From positions 1 through 48,549 of the forward strand of contig JBCBTD010000032.1 in the NCBI GenBank assembly GCA_039818825.1: 48,549 nt of DNA. The letters run 5' to 3'. Of the stretch, positions 24,799 through 33,339 are shown in pieces. This DNA is from JBCBTD01 sp039818825 (GTDB lineage: Bacteria > Pseudomonadota > Alphaproteobacteria > Geminicoccales > Geminicoccaceae). The notes below the pieces were generated by a model, which was not told where the DNA came from, did no database searches, and worked only from the letters and a program-made list of their open reading frames with translations. Each line of letters begins with the position of its first letter. Within the stretch, counting starts at the first letter, position 1. The position numbers and the translations under genes were made by a program.

Positions 24799-26766
24799 AT
24801 GACCGACACCCGCCGGATGGCCGATGCCATCCGCTTCCTCGCCATCGACGCCCTGGTTCGTGCCGGCGACGGCCATCCGGGCGCCCCTTTGGGTGGCGCC
24901 GACATCGTCACCACCCTCTACACGCGGCACCTGAAGTTCGATGTTGGCGATCCGCTTTGGCCCGACCGCGACCGCTTCGTGCAATCGAACGGCCACGGCT
25001 CGATGCTCATCTACGCCGCCAATCATCTGGCCGGCTACGAGAAGCTCGACATCGACCAGGTCCGTCGCTTTCGCGAGCTGGGCTCCCATTGTCCCGGCCA
25101 TCCGGAGTACGATCCGGAAGCCGGGATCGAGACCACCACCGGCCCGCTGGGGCAGGGCATCGCCAACGCCGTCGGCATGGCGGTCGCCGAGGAGAAGCTT
25201 CGGGCCCGCTTTGGCCCTGGGTTGGTTGACCACTACGTCTATGCCCTGGTCGGCGACGGCTGTCTGATGGAAGGCATCGCCGCCGAGGTCATGGCACTGG
25301 CCGGTCATCTCCGGCTCGGCCACCTCGTTTTTCTGTGGGACGACAACCGAATCACCGACGATGGCGATCTCTGCCAGGCGGCTAGTGAAGACCAGTGCGC
25401 CCGGTTCCGCACGGCCGGGTGGCACGTCGTCGAGTGCGACGGCGAGGATCCCGACAGCATCGACGCGGCCATCCGTCTCGCCAAGGGTGACCCGCGGCCG
25501 TCGTTCGTCGCCTGCCGCACGACCATCGGCCGCGGCGTGCCGCGGATCGCTGGCCAGCGGGTCGCCCACGGCGGCAAGCTCGGCGCTGAGGACGCCGCAG
25601 CCGCACGGGATCTGCTCGACTGGCCCCATGCGCCGTTCGAGGTGCCGGCGAGCCTGCTGAAGCCCTGGCGCGCTGCCGGCCGACGTGGTGCTGGAGCCCG
25701 CGAAGCCTGGGCGGCGAGGTTGGCTGCAGCCGCGGGCGACGAGCGGGCCGAGTTCGAACGGCTGATGGCAGCACGGCTCCCGGACGGCGTCGCCGCGGCC
25801 TGCGCCGAGCTGAAGTCCAGCTACGCGACCGGGCGGCCGACCCAGCCGACGGTCCAGACTTCGGGCGAGGTCATCGATCGGCTCAGCGATGCGATTCCAG
25901 AGCTGGTGAGCGGGGCGCCTGACCTGGAAGCCGCGACCAAGCACAAGCGTCGGCTCGCGCCTTTCACGGCGGGCGACCGAACCGGGCGCTATTTGCACTA
26001 CGGCGTTCGCGAGTTCGCCATGGGTTCGATGATGAACGGCATGGCGGCCCACGGCGGCGTTGTGCCCTTCGGCATCACGTTTCTTGTGTTCTCCGACTAC
26101 GAGCGGCATTCGCTGCGCATGGCGGCGCTGATGGGCCTGCCTGTCCTGTTCGGCTTCAGCCACGACTCCATCGGCATTGGTCGGAATGGGCCAACCCATC
26201 AGCCGATCGAGCACCTGGCGAGCTTGCGCGCCATGCCCAACCTCCACGTGTTCCGCCCAGCGGACCCGATCGAGGTCGTCGAGTGCTGGGAGGCGGCGCT
26301 CGCCAGGCGCCACGGTCCGAGCGTCCTGATCTGCTCCAGGCAGCCGCTGCCTCCGGTGCGCGACGCGGCGGCCGAGAACCTCTCGGCGCGTGGCGCCTAT
26401 GTCCTGGCGGACGCCACCGGCGAGCGGCGCTGTACGCTCTTCGCCACCGGCTCCGAGGTTCAAATCGCGTTGGCCGCACGGGCCGCCCTGCAAGCGCGCG
26501 GCGTACCGACGGCCGTCGTTTCGGCGCCGTGCTGGGAGCTGTTCGGCGAGCAAGACGAGGCCTACCGGGCGACGATCCTCGGTCGCGGCACCGCGCGTGT
26601 CGCCGTCGAGGCGGCTTGCGGCCTCGGTTGGGAGCGCTTCATCGGCGAGGACGGCGCCTTTGTCGGCATGGAGAGCTTCGGGGCCTCGGGCCCGCAGGAA
26701 GACCTGTTCGAGCATTTCGGGATCACGGCCGACGCCATGGTCCGAGCCGCCGTCGACCGGCTGTAG
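24799..26766 (+). CDS. Transketolase (single-chain)
   Basis: Transfers a two-carbon ketol group between sugars (or from hydroxypyruvate) using thiamine diphosphate. At 655 residues it is a full one-piece enzyme. The N-terminal part shows H26 (GDGHPGAPLGG), H66 (SNGHGSMLIYA), the GIETTTGPLGQG block, and the TPP-binding GDGCLMEGIAAEVMALAG with the later WDDN. The central pyrimidine domain has VREFAMGSMMNGMAAHGG with the catalytic glutamate, and HDSIGIGRNGPTHQPIEHL. The C-terminal domain holds the PCWELFGEQD block. Being inside a transporter and hydroxyacid-enzyme cluster, not a Calvin or central pentose operon, it is likely catabolic and possibly specialised. Confidence 0.95.
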   Translation: MTDTRRMADAIRFLAIDALVRAGDGHPGAPLGGADIVTTLYTRHLKFDVGDPLWPDRDRFVQSNGHGSMLIYAANHLAGYEKLDIDQVRRFRELGSHCPGHPEYDPEAGIETTTGPLGQGIANAVGMAVAEEKLRARFGPGLVDHYVYALVGDGCLMEGIAAEVMALAGHLRLGHLVFLWDDNRITDDGDLCQAASEDQCARFRTAGWHVVECDGEDPDSIDAAIRLAKGDPRPSFVACRTTIGRGVPRIAGQRVAHGGKLGAEDAAAARDLLDWPHAPFEVPASLLKPWRAAGRRGAGAREAWAARLAAAAGDERAEFERLMAARLPDGVAAACAELKSSYATGRPTQPTVQTSGEVIDRLSDAIPELVSGAPDLEAATKHKRRLAPFTAGDRTGRYLHYGVREFAMGSMMNGMAAHGGVVPFGITFLVFSDYERHSLRMAALMGLPVLFGFSHDSIGIGRNGPTHQPIEHLASLRAMPNLHVFRPADPIEVVECWEAALARRHGPSVLICSRQPLPPVRDAAAENLSARGAYVLADATGERRCTLFATGSEVQIALAARAALQARGVPTAVVSAPCWELFGEQDEAYRATILGRGTARVAVEAACGLGWERFIGEDGAFVGMESFGASGPQEDLFEHFGITADAMVRAAVDRL

Positions 26767-26961
26767 CTCTCCACCAGGGGGCGCCGGGGCCGCGCGCGGG
26801 TCGACCATCACCGCGCGCGGCCAGGGCAAGGCCGGCGAGATCGCCGCTGGCGCGTTCCCACTGGCGAAACGGCTGCGATGCCCGACCTGTCACGGTTCTG
26901 CCACCTCACCGCGTCATCAAAGCGCGTGAACGGATGGCCAGGGGGGAACCGAACCGTGACG

Positions 26962-28317
26962 ATGTTGCGAAACATGCTGGCGGCGACCGCGCTGACGGTT
27001 GCCACGTTGGCCCACGCGCCGACGGTCGATGCCGAAGAGATCACGCTGCAAGTGTGGTCGCGAGCGGATCGTTCTGGCCCGCTCCGCGCCGGCAACATCG
27101 TCGCGGCGTCGGAACAGCTCAACCGGATGCTCGCCGCCACCGGCACCGACACGCGGGTCACCGTCGAGGTGTTCGAGAACAACGCCGCCGGGTTCGATGC
27201 CGACGCTCTCGATCTCCTGAAGGCGTTCGCCGTCGACCGAGGACCCGACATCTACGTTGCGGCCCACGAGTGGATCGGGGCGTTCGTCGAGGAGGGCTTG
27301 GCCTATCAGCTCGACGACCACATCGCCGCCAATCCCGAATTCTACGGTGACATGATCGACGGCTTGTGGGCGTCGGTCGCCTACAAGGGCGGCGTCTACG
27401 GCATTCCGCAGGACAGCGAAATCCGCATGTTCTTCTACGACAAGGAGATGCTGCGGCAGATCGGCAAGTCCGAGGAGTTCATCGAGGGGCTGCCGGCGGC
27501 GGTCGAGTCCGGCGAGTTCACGATCTACGATATGACGGACCTCGCCAAAGAGGTGGTCGACGGCGGAGCTGCCCAGTACGGCATCGTCCACCGGCCGAAC
27601 GTCGGTCCCGACTTCCAGATGCTGATGGCGAGTTTCGGCATCGACCCATATGACGAAGAGCAGGCGAAGCTCCAGATTTCCGAGACGAGTCTCGCTGCTT
27701 TCTTCGATTGGTTGAAGTACGCGGTCGACCAGGGCGTGATTCCGGCCAACATGACCTCGTGGTCCTGGGACGAAGTGCACGCGTCGTTCCGCAGCGACCG
27801 GACCGCTTTCATCAAGTTCCACGGCATCTGGAACGTCCCGCCCCAACTCGAGGCGCGCGGGCTGGAGGGGCCGGACGAGTACTTCGAGGCGATCGGCTGG
27901 ACACACAGTCCGGCGGCTGAGCAGGGTGGGCGCCCGGCCAATCTCAGCCACCCGATCATCTACGTGGTATCGGCGGAGAGCGAGCACCCGGAGTTGGCTG
28001 CCTATCTGGTTGGCCTCGCCAGCCAGCACGTGCTGAACACCGAGCACGCCGTCACCACGGGCCACACCCCGATCAACTACGGCCAGGTGGCGATGCCGCG
28101 CTTCCTCGACGAGGGTTGGCCGCTGGTCGCAGGCGCGCCGCTGCTCCGCTATGCCGACTACATGCCCAACCACGCTATGATCGGGCAGTACAACGCGATC
28201 ATCTACAAGGGCATCCAGGCAGTGGAGACCGGCCGGCTGGACCCGAAGGAAGCCGCGGCTTTCGTCGTCAGCGAACTGGAGTCCGAGCTCGGCGACGAGG
28301 TGATCTTGCTCGACTGA
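26962..28317 (+). CDS. ABC transporter substrate-binding protein (CUT1, maltose-type family)
   Basis: Periplasmic binding protein of 451 residues that starts the first ABC import system. The signal peptide is about residues 1-24 (MLRNMLAATALTVATLAHAP, then TVDA before EEITLQVW). Family features are the early strand ITLQVWSRADRSG, DIYVAAHEWIGAFVEEG, the hinge-like GVYGIPQDSEIRMFFYDKEML and the late NYGQVAMPRFLDEG. The ATG at 26962 was preferred to a start 28 codons upstream because it begins the signal peptide and follows GGGGGGAA. There are 195 bases after the transketolase, enough for its own promoter, although co-transcription is possible. The ligand is probably a carbohydrate or a phosphorylated carbohydrate, given the phosphodiesterase genes at the operon's end. 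Confidence 0.93.
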   Translation: MLRNMLAATALTVATLAHAPTVDAEEITLQVWSRADRSGPLRAGNIVAASEQLNRMLAATGTDTRVTVEVFENNAAGFDADALDLLKAFAVDRGPDIYVAAHEWIGAFVEEGLAYQLDDHIAANPEFYGDMIDGLWASVAYKGGVYGIPQDSEIRMFFYDKEMLRQIGKSEEFIEGLPAAVESGEFTIYDMTDLAKEVVDGGAAQYGIVHRPNVGPDFQMLMASFGIDPYDEEQAKLQISETSLAAFFDWLKYAVDQGVIPANMTSWSWDEVHASFRSDRTAFIKFHGIWNVPPQLEARGLEGPDEYFEAIGWTHSPAAEQGGRPANLSHPIIYVVSAESEHPELAAYLVGLASQHVLNTEHAVTTGHTPINYGQVAMPRFLDEGWPLVAGAPLLRYADYMPNHAMIGQYNAIIYKGIQAVETGRLDPKEAAAFVVSELESELGDEVILLD

Positions 28318-28364
28318 GGCTGGTGGGCGGGCTGGTGTCGATCAGCCCGCCCGCGCCCTGACCG

Positions 28365-29285
28365 ATGACCCGCCCGGCCGCCAATCTCGCCGCGCGACAG
28401 TTCCAGAACATGGTCCTGTTCCTGGGACCAGTGACGCTGTTGCTGTTCTTCTTCTTCATCGCGCCGGTCGTGGTCGACATCTTCGTCGCCTTCACCGACA
28501 TGGGCCGGTCCCTGCAGATCACGGAACTCACCACTGCCAACTTCGAGCGGATGGTGACGCAGGACCGGCGGATTGCCCAAACCCTGGCGCTGACCCTCGT
28601 CTACGTTCTGACGACGCTGGCGATCTTCAACGTCACCTTCGGCTTGTTGCTCGCGCTCACGACCACCGCCGTACCCGACCGGGTCGGCGGGTTCTTCAGA
28701 GCCGTGTGGCTGCTGCCGCGGATGAGCCCGTCGGTCGTCTATGCATTGCTGTGGTCGTGGGTCGCCGGCCCGACCGAGCGTGGGCTGATGAACCAGGTGC
28801 TGACCGGGGTGTTCGGGCTGGAGCCGGTGGACCTCATGAGCAACCACCCGATGCTGTTGATCGTGCTCGCGAACGGGTTCATCGGCGCGTCGATGGGGAT
28901 GATCATCTTCACGAGCGCGATCCGCGCCATCCCTGACCACCTGTTCCACGCTGCGCGGGCGGACGGCGCCGGCCCCCTGGCGATCGCTTGGCACATCGTG
29001 CTGCCGCAGATCCGCTGGCCGTTGTCGTTCATCACCGTCTACCAGACACTCTCCTTGTTGGTCAGCTTCGAATACATCTGGTTGATCACCGATGGCGGGC
29101 CGTTCTACGACACGACCGTGTTTGCCCTCTACGTTTACAAGCGCGCGTTCGAGAGCGGTCAATACGCCTATGGTGCCGCACTCGCTCTGGTCTTGGTCGC
29201 GATCGGCATCGCTGCGTCGTTGCTGATGTGGCGCTTCTTCAACATGGCGCGGTTACTGCACCAGCCACGGATCGAGGTGCAATGA
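28365..29285 (+). CDS. ABC transporter permease (MalF/UgpA-type)
   Basis: A 306-residue inner-membrane permease with six predicted membrane helices (first about residues 16-38, LFLGPVTLLLFFFFIAPVVVDIF). The cytoplasmic EAA-like loop that docks on the ATPase is seen as HAARADGAGPLAIAWHIVLPQI (last third). The ISPSVVYALLWSW-like segment after LLPRM and the WLITDGGPFYDTT block are typical of the MalF/UgpA side of CUT1 importers. Its stop overlaps the ATG of the next permease (ATGA), so the two halves of the pore are translated together. Confidence 0.93.
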   Translation: MTRPAANLAARQFQNMVLFLGPVTLLLFFFFIAPVVVDIFVAFTDMGRSLQITELTTANFERMVTQDRRIAQTLALTLVYVLTTLAIFNVTFGLLLALTTTAVPDRVGGFFRAVWLLPRMSPSVVYALLWSWVAGPTERGLMNQVLTGVFGLEPVDLMSNHPMLLIVLANGFIGASMGMIIFTSAIRAIPDHLFHAARADGAGPLAIAWHIVLPQIRWPLSFITVYQTLSLLVSFEYIWLITDGGPFYDTTVFALYVYKRAFESGQYAYGAALALVLVAIGIAASLLMWRFFNMARLLHQPRIEVQ

Positions 29286-30382
29286 AGACGCTCGTCGCCG
29301 ACGAGACGCCGGCTGCACCAGCGCTGCAAAGCCAGGCGCATTGGGACGGTCTAGCTGCCCGCGGGCGGCGCGATCGCCAGGTCCGCTCGGGGCTGCTGGT
29401 CGCGTTTCTGGTCACGGTATCGCTACCGATTCTCCTGCCCTACTTCTGGATGTTCACGATCGCCCTGTCGGCCCGGACCGGCGGCGTCGAGAGTATCGTT
29501 CTATGGCGGGCCTGTGCGATCCTGGTGCCGGCAGTGGTCGCGATCGGCGCGCTCAACCTCGTCCTGCACCGGCCGATGGCCAAGCTCTACGGCGCGAGCG
29601 CCGTGATCGTGCTCGCCGGTGTCGCGATCGCCTGGTCGATCGGCCCCGAGTTGCATCTCGACAACTTCGCGTTCCTCTCCAACCCCAACTTCGTCCAGGA
29701 CCTGGAAGGCCGACGCCAGGCGACGGTCGAGTCCCAATTCCCCAGCGTCTGGACAGCCTTCTTCAACTCACTGGTGTTGGCGACCGTGCAGACCGTCATG
29801 GTCCTCGGCGTCAGCACGCTCGCCGCCTACTACCTCTCGCGCTTCAACTTCGCCGGTCGCGCCAGCTTCCTTCAGGCGCTTTTGGTCCTTCACGCCTTTC
29901 CGGCGATGACGCTGATCATCCCGATCTTCCTCATGATGTACTGGATCGGGCTGCTCGACACCCTGACTGGGGTGATCCTGGTCATCACCACCCTGGAGCT
30001 GCCGTTCGCCGTCTTCATCATGAAGGGCTTCTTCGACGCGGTGCCGTGGGACATCGAGATGAGTGCGCTGTCCGACGGCGCGTCGCGGCGCCAGGCCTTC
30101 TGGTACGTGGTCCTGCCGCAGGTCCGGGTCGGCCTGCTGGCGGTCGGCGTGTTCTCGTTCATCAAGGGCTGGGAAGAGTACGTATTCGTCCGAACATTGC
30201 TTTTCGATAAACAAAATTGGGTGATGAGCCTCTACATATTTTGGGTTTCGGAAGATATCATGGGTGTTGACTATGGCGCGGTGGCGGCCGTTGCTGTCTT
30301 CTACGTGATGCCGTCGTTGTTGTTGTATTTGTTTTGTCAGAAGTATCTGACGCAGATGACGCTCGGCGGTATCAAGGGGTAG
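29282..30382 (+). CDS. ABC transporter permease (MalG/UgpE-type, long N-terminal part)
   Basis: A 366-residue permease, longer than the usual 280. After a first helix (about 36-56) there are two extra hydrophobic segments near 73-107 (IVLWRACAILVPAVVAIGAL, then GASAVIVLAGVAIAWSI) before the loop LHLDNFAFLSNPNFV, so it may have eight helices. The EAA loop is MSALSDGASRRQAFWYVVLPQV, and the C terminus ends in the MalG-type TLGGIKG. Between about 30195 and 30350 the codons become clearly AT-richer (FDKQNWVMSLYIFWVS region) than in the rest of the gene, which is odd within a conserved permease. Start ATG 29282 lies in the preceding stop. Confidence 0.92.
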   Translation: MKTLVADETPAAPALQSQAHWDGLAARGRRDRQVRSGLLVAFLVTVSLPILLPYFWMFTIALSARTGGVESIVLWRACAILVPAVVAIGALNLVLHRPMAKLYGASAVIVLAGVAIAWSIGPELHLDNFAFLSNPNFVQDLEGRRQATVESQFPSVWTAFFNSLVLATVQTVMVLGVSTLAAYYLSRFNFAGRASFLQALLVLHAFPAMTLIIPIFLMMYWIGLLDTLTGVILVITTLELPFAVFIMKGFFDAVPWDIEMSALSDGASRRQAFWYVVLPQVRVGLLAVGVFSFIKGWEEYVFVRTLLFDKQNWVMSLYIFWVSEDIMGVDYGAVAAVAVFYVMPSLLLYLFCQKYLTQMTLGGIKG

Positions 30383-30385
30383 ATC

Positions 30386-31450
30386 GTGGCACGTATCGAA
30401 CTGGACCGGGTCGCCAAGCGCTGGGGTGACGTGACGGCGGTGGAGCCCACCGATCTGGCGATTGCAGACGGCGAGTTCGTTGCGGTGCTGGGTCCATCCG
30501 GCTGCGGGAAGTCGACGACGTTGTTCATGCTTGCCGGCATCTACGCGCCGAGCGAGGGCTCGATCCGCTTCGATGCGGCGGTTGTCAACGACGTCGAGGC
30601 GCGCCACCGCAATGTCGGCATCGTTTTCCAGTCCTATGCTCTCTATCCGCACATGACCGTTGCGAAGAACATTCGATTTCCGCTTCGTTTTCGTGGCGTC
30701 CAGGGCGCGGACGCGGAGCGGCGGGTCCGCGAGGCCGCGGCGCTGGTACGGGTCGACGACCTGTTGGAGCGGATGCCGGGCCAGCTCTCGGGTGGCCAGC
30801 AGCAACGCGTCGCCTTGGCCCGCGCGCTCGTCAAGGAGCCGCAGTTGTTGCTGCTCGACGAGCCGCTGTCCAATCTCGACGCCACCCTGCGCTTGGCGAT
30901 GCGGAGCGAGATCAAGACGCTCCAGCGGAAGCTGGGCGTCACGACCGTGCTCGTCACCCACGACCAGATCGAAGCCACGACGATGGCCGATCGGATCATC
31001 TGCATGGCAAAGGGGACGATCCAACAGATCGGCACCGCCGACGATCTCTACCGTCGGCCGGCATCACTGTTCGTCGCCGGGTTCATCGGCTCGCCGCCCA
31101 TGAACCTCGTCGGAGGCGAGGCAGCGGGCGGACGACTGCGCGTCGGTGACCGGGACCTCGAGGTGTCGGCGGCGTCGGGGCCGGTGGTTTTGGGGATCAG
31201 GCCCGAACACCTGACGCTCGGCGCACCGGGAATGCCGGGGGAGGTCGTCGACGTCGAACCGATGGGCCGTGAGGCGCTCTACGTCGTCGACACGCCGCTT
31301 GGCCGGATCCGGGCGCTCGCGCCTGCCCAGGCAACCGGGCCCCGGATCGGCGAGGGGACCACCTTCCGTGTCGACGACACGGATGCCCTGCTGTTCGACG
31401 CGGCAAGCGAGGCTTTGCTGCCCGACGCCCGGATCGGATTCGGCCCGTGA
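30386..31450 (+). CDS. ABC transporter ATP-binding protein (UgpC/MalK-type)
   Basis: A 354-residue ATPase energising the permease pair. It has Walker A GPSGCGKST (near residues 37-45), the Q-loop VFQSYALYPHMTV, the signature LSGGQQQRVALARAL, Walker B LLLLDEPLSNLD and the H-loop LVTHDQIEAT. The C-terminal TOBE/regulatory domain follows from about residue 235 (FIGSPPMNLVGG, then LGIRPEHLTLG). GTG starts three bases after the permease stop. Its own stop overlaps the next gene (GTGA). It is complete, and the class is that of ATPases that accept oligosaccharide or glycerol-phosphate permeases. Confidence 0.95.
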   Translation: MARIELDRVAKRWGDVTAVEPTDLAIADGEFVAVLGPSGCGKSTTLFMLAGIYAPSEGSIRFDAAVVNDVEARHRNVGIVFQSYALYPHMTVAKNIRFPLRFRGVQGADAERRVREAAALVRVDDLLERMPGQLSGGQQQRVALARALVKEPQLLLLDEPLSNLDATLRLAMRSEIKTLQRKLGVTTVLVTHDQIEATTMADRIICMAKGTIQQIGTADDLYRRPASLFVAGFIGSPPMNLVGGEAAGGRLRVGDRDLEVSAASGPVVLGIRPEHLTLGAPGMPGEVVDVEPMGREALYVVDTPLGRIRALAPAQATGPRIGEGTTFRVDDTDALLFDAASEALLPDARIGFGP

Positions 31451-32445
31451 GCAGCCGCGTCGTGACTGCACGCGTTGCAGCCTTGCCGGCACCGAGCGCC
31501 GAGTGGCGGCGCATGGCGTTGGCGGCGGCGCACGAACGTCACCAAGCGCTGGCCGCCGAGGCCGCTTGCTTGCACGGGATCGAGGCCGTCGACCGGCCGA
31601 CGTCCGAAGCCGGCTCGGCCGTGAGGGTCGCCGCCTGGAACGCCGAGCGTCTGAAGCACGTCGAAGCGGCTGCGGAGTTGCTCCGCGTGGTCGAAGCCGA
31701 CGTGATCCTGTTGACCGAGGTCGACTGCGGCATGGCGCGGTCGGGGAACCGCCATACCGTCGCCGATCTCGCCGTCCAGCTGAGTATGAGCTTCCGGTTC
31801 GCGGTCGAATTCGTCGAGCTGGGTCTCGGCGACCCGGCGGAGCGCGCGGCCCACGCCGGCGCAATCAACGACGGGGGGCTGCACGGCGCCGCGATCCTCA
31901 GCCGCGTTCCGCTATCGGCGGATCGGCTGGTACGCCTGGGTGACGACGGCGCCTGGTTCGACGGGTCGCGCAAAGGCGAGCGACGGGTCGGTGGCCGGAT
32001 CGGGCTCGCTGCCGACGTGGCGCTCGCAGGGGGGCCGCTGACGCTCTGCGCGATCCATCTGGAGAGCCACAGCGATGCGGCGCATCGCGCCAACCAAATG
32101 CGGACGCTTCTCGGCTCGTTGGGTCGCGCGTCGCCGGCTGTCGTGGCTGGCGACCTCAACACCAAGAAGGCAGGCTCCGGCGCGGTCATGGATGAGGCGG
32201 CGCCGAGCGACGAACCGCTCTTCGCCGCCGCTCGCCAGGCGGGCTTTGGCTGGCAGTCGGCGAATGCGCCTGGACCGACCCAGCGCTTGCGGCCGCACGA
32301 GCCGCCGGTTCCCTTGTTGCGCCTGGACTGGATGCTCGTGCGCGACGTCGCCGCGTCGCGGCCGCTGACGATCCCCGCCGTTGGCCGCGACGGGACCGTT
32401 CTCGCCGACCACGACGTTCTCGTCGCCGATCTGGAGCTACGATGA
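31447..32445 (+). CDS. Endonuclease/exonuclease/phosphatase-fold hydrolase (first of two)
   Basis: A 332-residue EEP-superfamily enzyme, which hydrolyses phosphodiester or phosphomonoester bonds with a divalent metal. After about 58 N-terminal residues of unclear role, motifs appear in order: RVAAWNAERLK (Asn), VILLTEVDCGM (metal Glu), LCAIHLESHSD (His), VVAGDLNTKKAG (Asp/Asn), LLRLDWMLVRD and LADHDVLVADL (final His). No signal peptide is visible, so it should act in the cytoplasm on something the ABC system imports. GTG overlaps the ATPase stop; its stop overlaps the second EEP gene. It is not a DNA-repair gene by context; the substrate is unknown. Confidence 0.87.
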   Translation: MSSRVVTARVAALPAPSAEWRRMALAAAHERHQALAAEAACLHGIEAVDRPTSEAGSAVRVAAWNAERLKHVEAAAELLRVVEADVILLTEVDCGMARSGNRHTVADLAVQLSMSFRFAVEFVELGLGDPAERAAHAGAINDGGLHGAAILSRVPLSADRLVRLGDDGAWFDGSRKGERRVGGRIGLAADVALAGGPLTLCAIHLESHSDAAHRANQMRTLLGSLGRASPAVVAGDLNTKKAGSGAVMDEAAPSDEPLFAAARQAGFGWQSANAPGPTQRLRPHEPPVPLLRLDWMLVRDVAASRPLTIPAVGRDGTVLADHDVLVADLELR

Positions 32446-33296
32446 TGCGCTTCCTCTCCTACAACATCCAATACGGTCTCGGTCGGGACGGTCACTACGA
32501 CTTGGCGCGTATCGCCGACGAGGTGCGGGACGCCGATGTCATCGCGCTGCAGGAGGTCGAGCGCTTCTGGCAGCGTTCGGGTGAAGTCGATCAACCGGCG
32601 GTCTTGGCCGAACACTTGCCGGACCATCATTGGGTCTTCGGCGCCAATCTCGACATCCATGCCGGTACGGCGACGGCGCCCAACCGCCGGCGTCAGTTCG
32701 GGACGATGCTGCTGTCGAAGACGCCGATCCTGTCGAGCCGAAACTTCCCGCTGCCCAAGTTCGGCACGCTTCGTCAGCACTCGATCCAGCAGGGCGTGCT
32801 GGAAGGAGTCGTCGACACACCAACTGGCGCGCTCCGGGTCTATTCGATCCACCTCTCGCACCTTTGCCCGGAGACGCGCCTACCGCAGGTCGAAGCGATC
32901 CTGGACATCCACCGGCGGGCCTATGGTGAGGGCGGGGCATGGTGTGGTGGTCACCCGGACCCGGACGCGGGTTGGACCGAGGGGGCGATGCCGCCGATGC
33001 CACGAGAAGCCGTGCTGATGGGCGACTTCAACTGCGCGCCCGGCAGTGCCGAGTACGCTCGTGTGGTCGGTCCATCGACCGAAGGCTACGGCCGGCTCGC
33101 CAATCGCGACGGCTTCGTCGACGCCTGGGTCACCGCCGGCCACGACGAGATCGATGGCGTCAGCTACCCGCGGGGCGAACGCATCGACTACGTGTTCGTT
33201 TCGTCGGACTTGGCGTCCAGGGTCCGCGCTGCCGGCATCTCGACTGACGCCGAGGGCTCGGACCACTGGCCGGTATGGGCCGAACTCGCCACTTGA
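32442..33296 (+). CDS. Endonuclease/exonuclease/phosphatase-fold hydrolase (second of two)
   Basis: A 284-residue EEP-superfamily hydrolase with a compact, complete motif set: RFLSYNIQYGLG (Asn), VIALQEVERFW (Glu), QFGTMLLSKTPIL, VYSIHLSHLCPETR (His), VLMGDFNCAPGSAEY (Asp/Asn), RIDYVFVSSDL and GSDHWPVWAEL (Asp-His). It resembles the endonuclease/sphingomyelinase-like cytoplasmic phosphodiesterases more than exonuclease III. It is the last gene of the ABC operon (ATGA overlap with the first EEP). It is clearly diverged from its neighbour, so the pair may cleave two successive phosphoester bonds or two related substrates. The role is inferred from context. Confidence 0.9.
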   Translation: MMRFLSYNIQYGLGRDGHYDLARIADEVRDADVIALQEVERFWQRSGEVDQPAVLAEHLPDHHWVFGANLDIHAGTATAPNRRRQFGTMLLSKTPILSSRNFPLPKFGTLRQHSIQQGVLEGVVDTPTGALRVYSIHLSHLCPETRLPQVEAILDIHRRAYGEGGAWCGGHPDPDAGWTEGAMPPMPREAVLMGDFNCAPGSAEYARVVGPSTEGYGRLANRDGFVDAWVTAGHDEIDGVSYPRGERIDYVFVSSDLASRVRAAGISTDAEGSDHWPVWAELAT

Positions 33297-33339
33297 GTGT
33301 CGGCGATGCGCCGCGTCCAGCGGGCCGCCGCGCTCAGAG

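Noticed and set aside
24670..26829. A 719-codon minus-strand frame opposite the transketolase gene
   Set aside because: It mirrors the strong third-position GC of the transketolase gene. It has no recognisable motif and no start signal.
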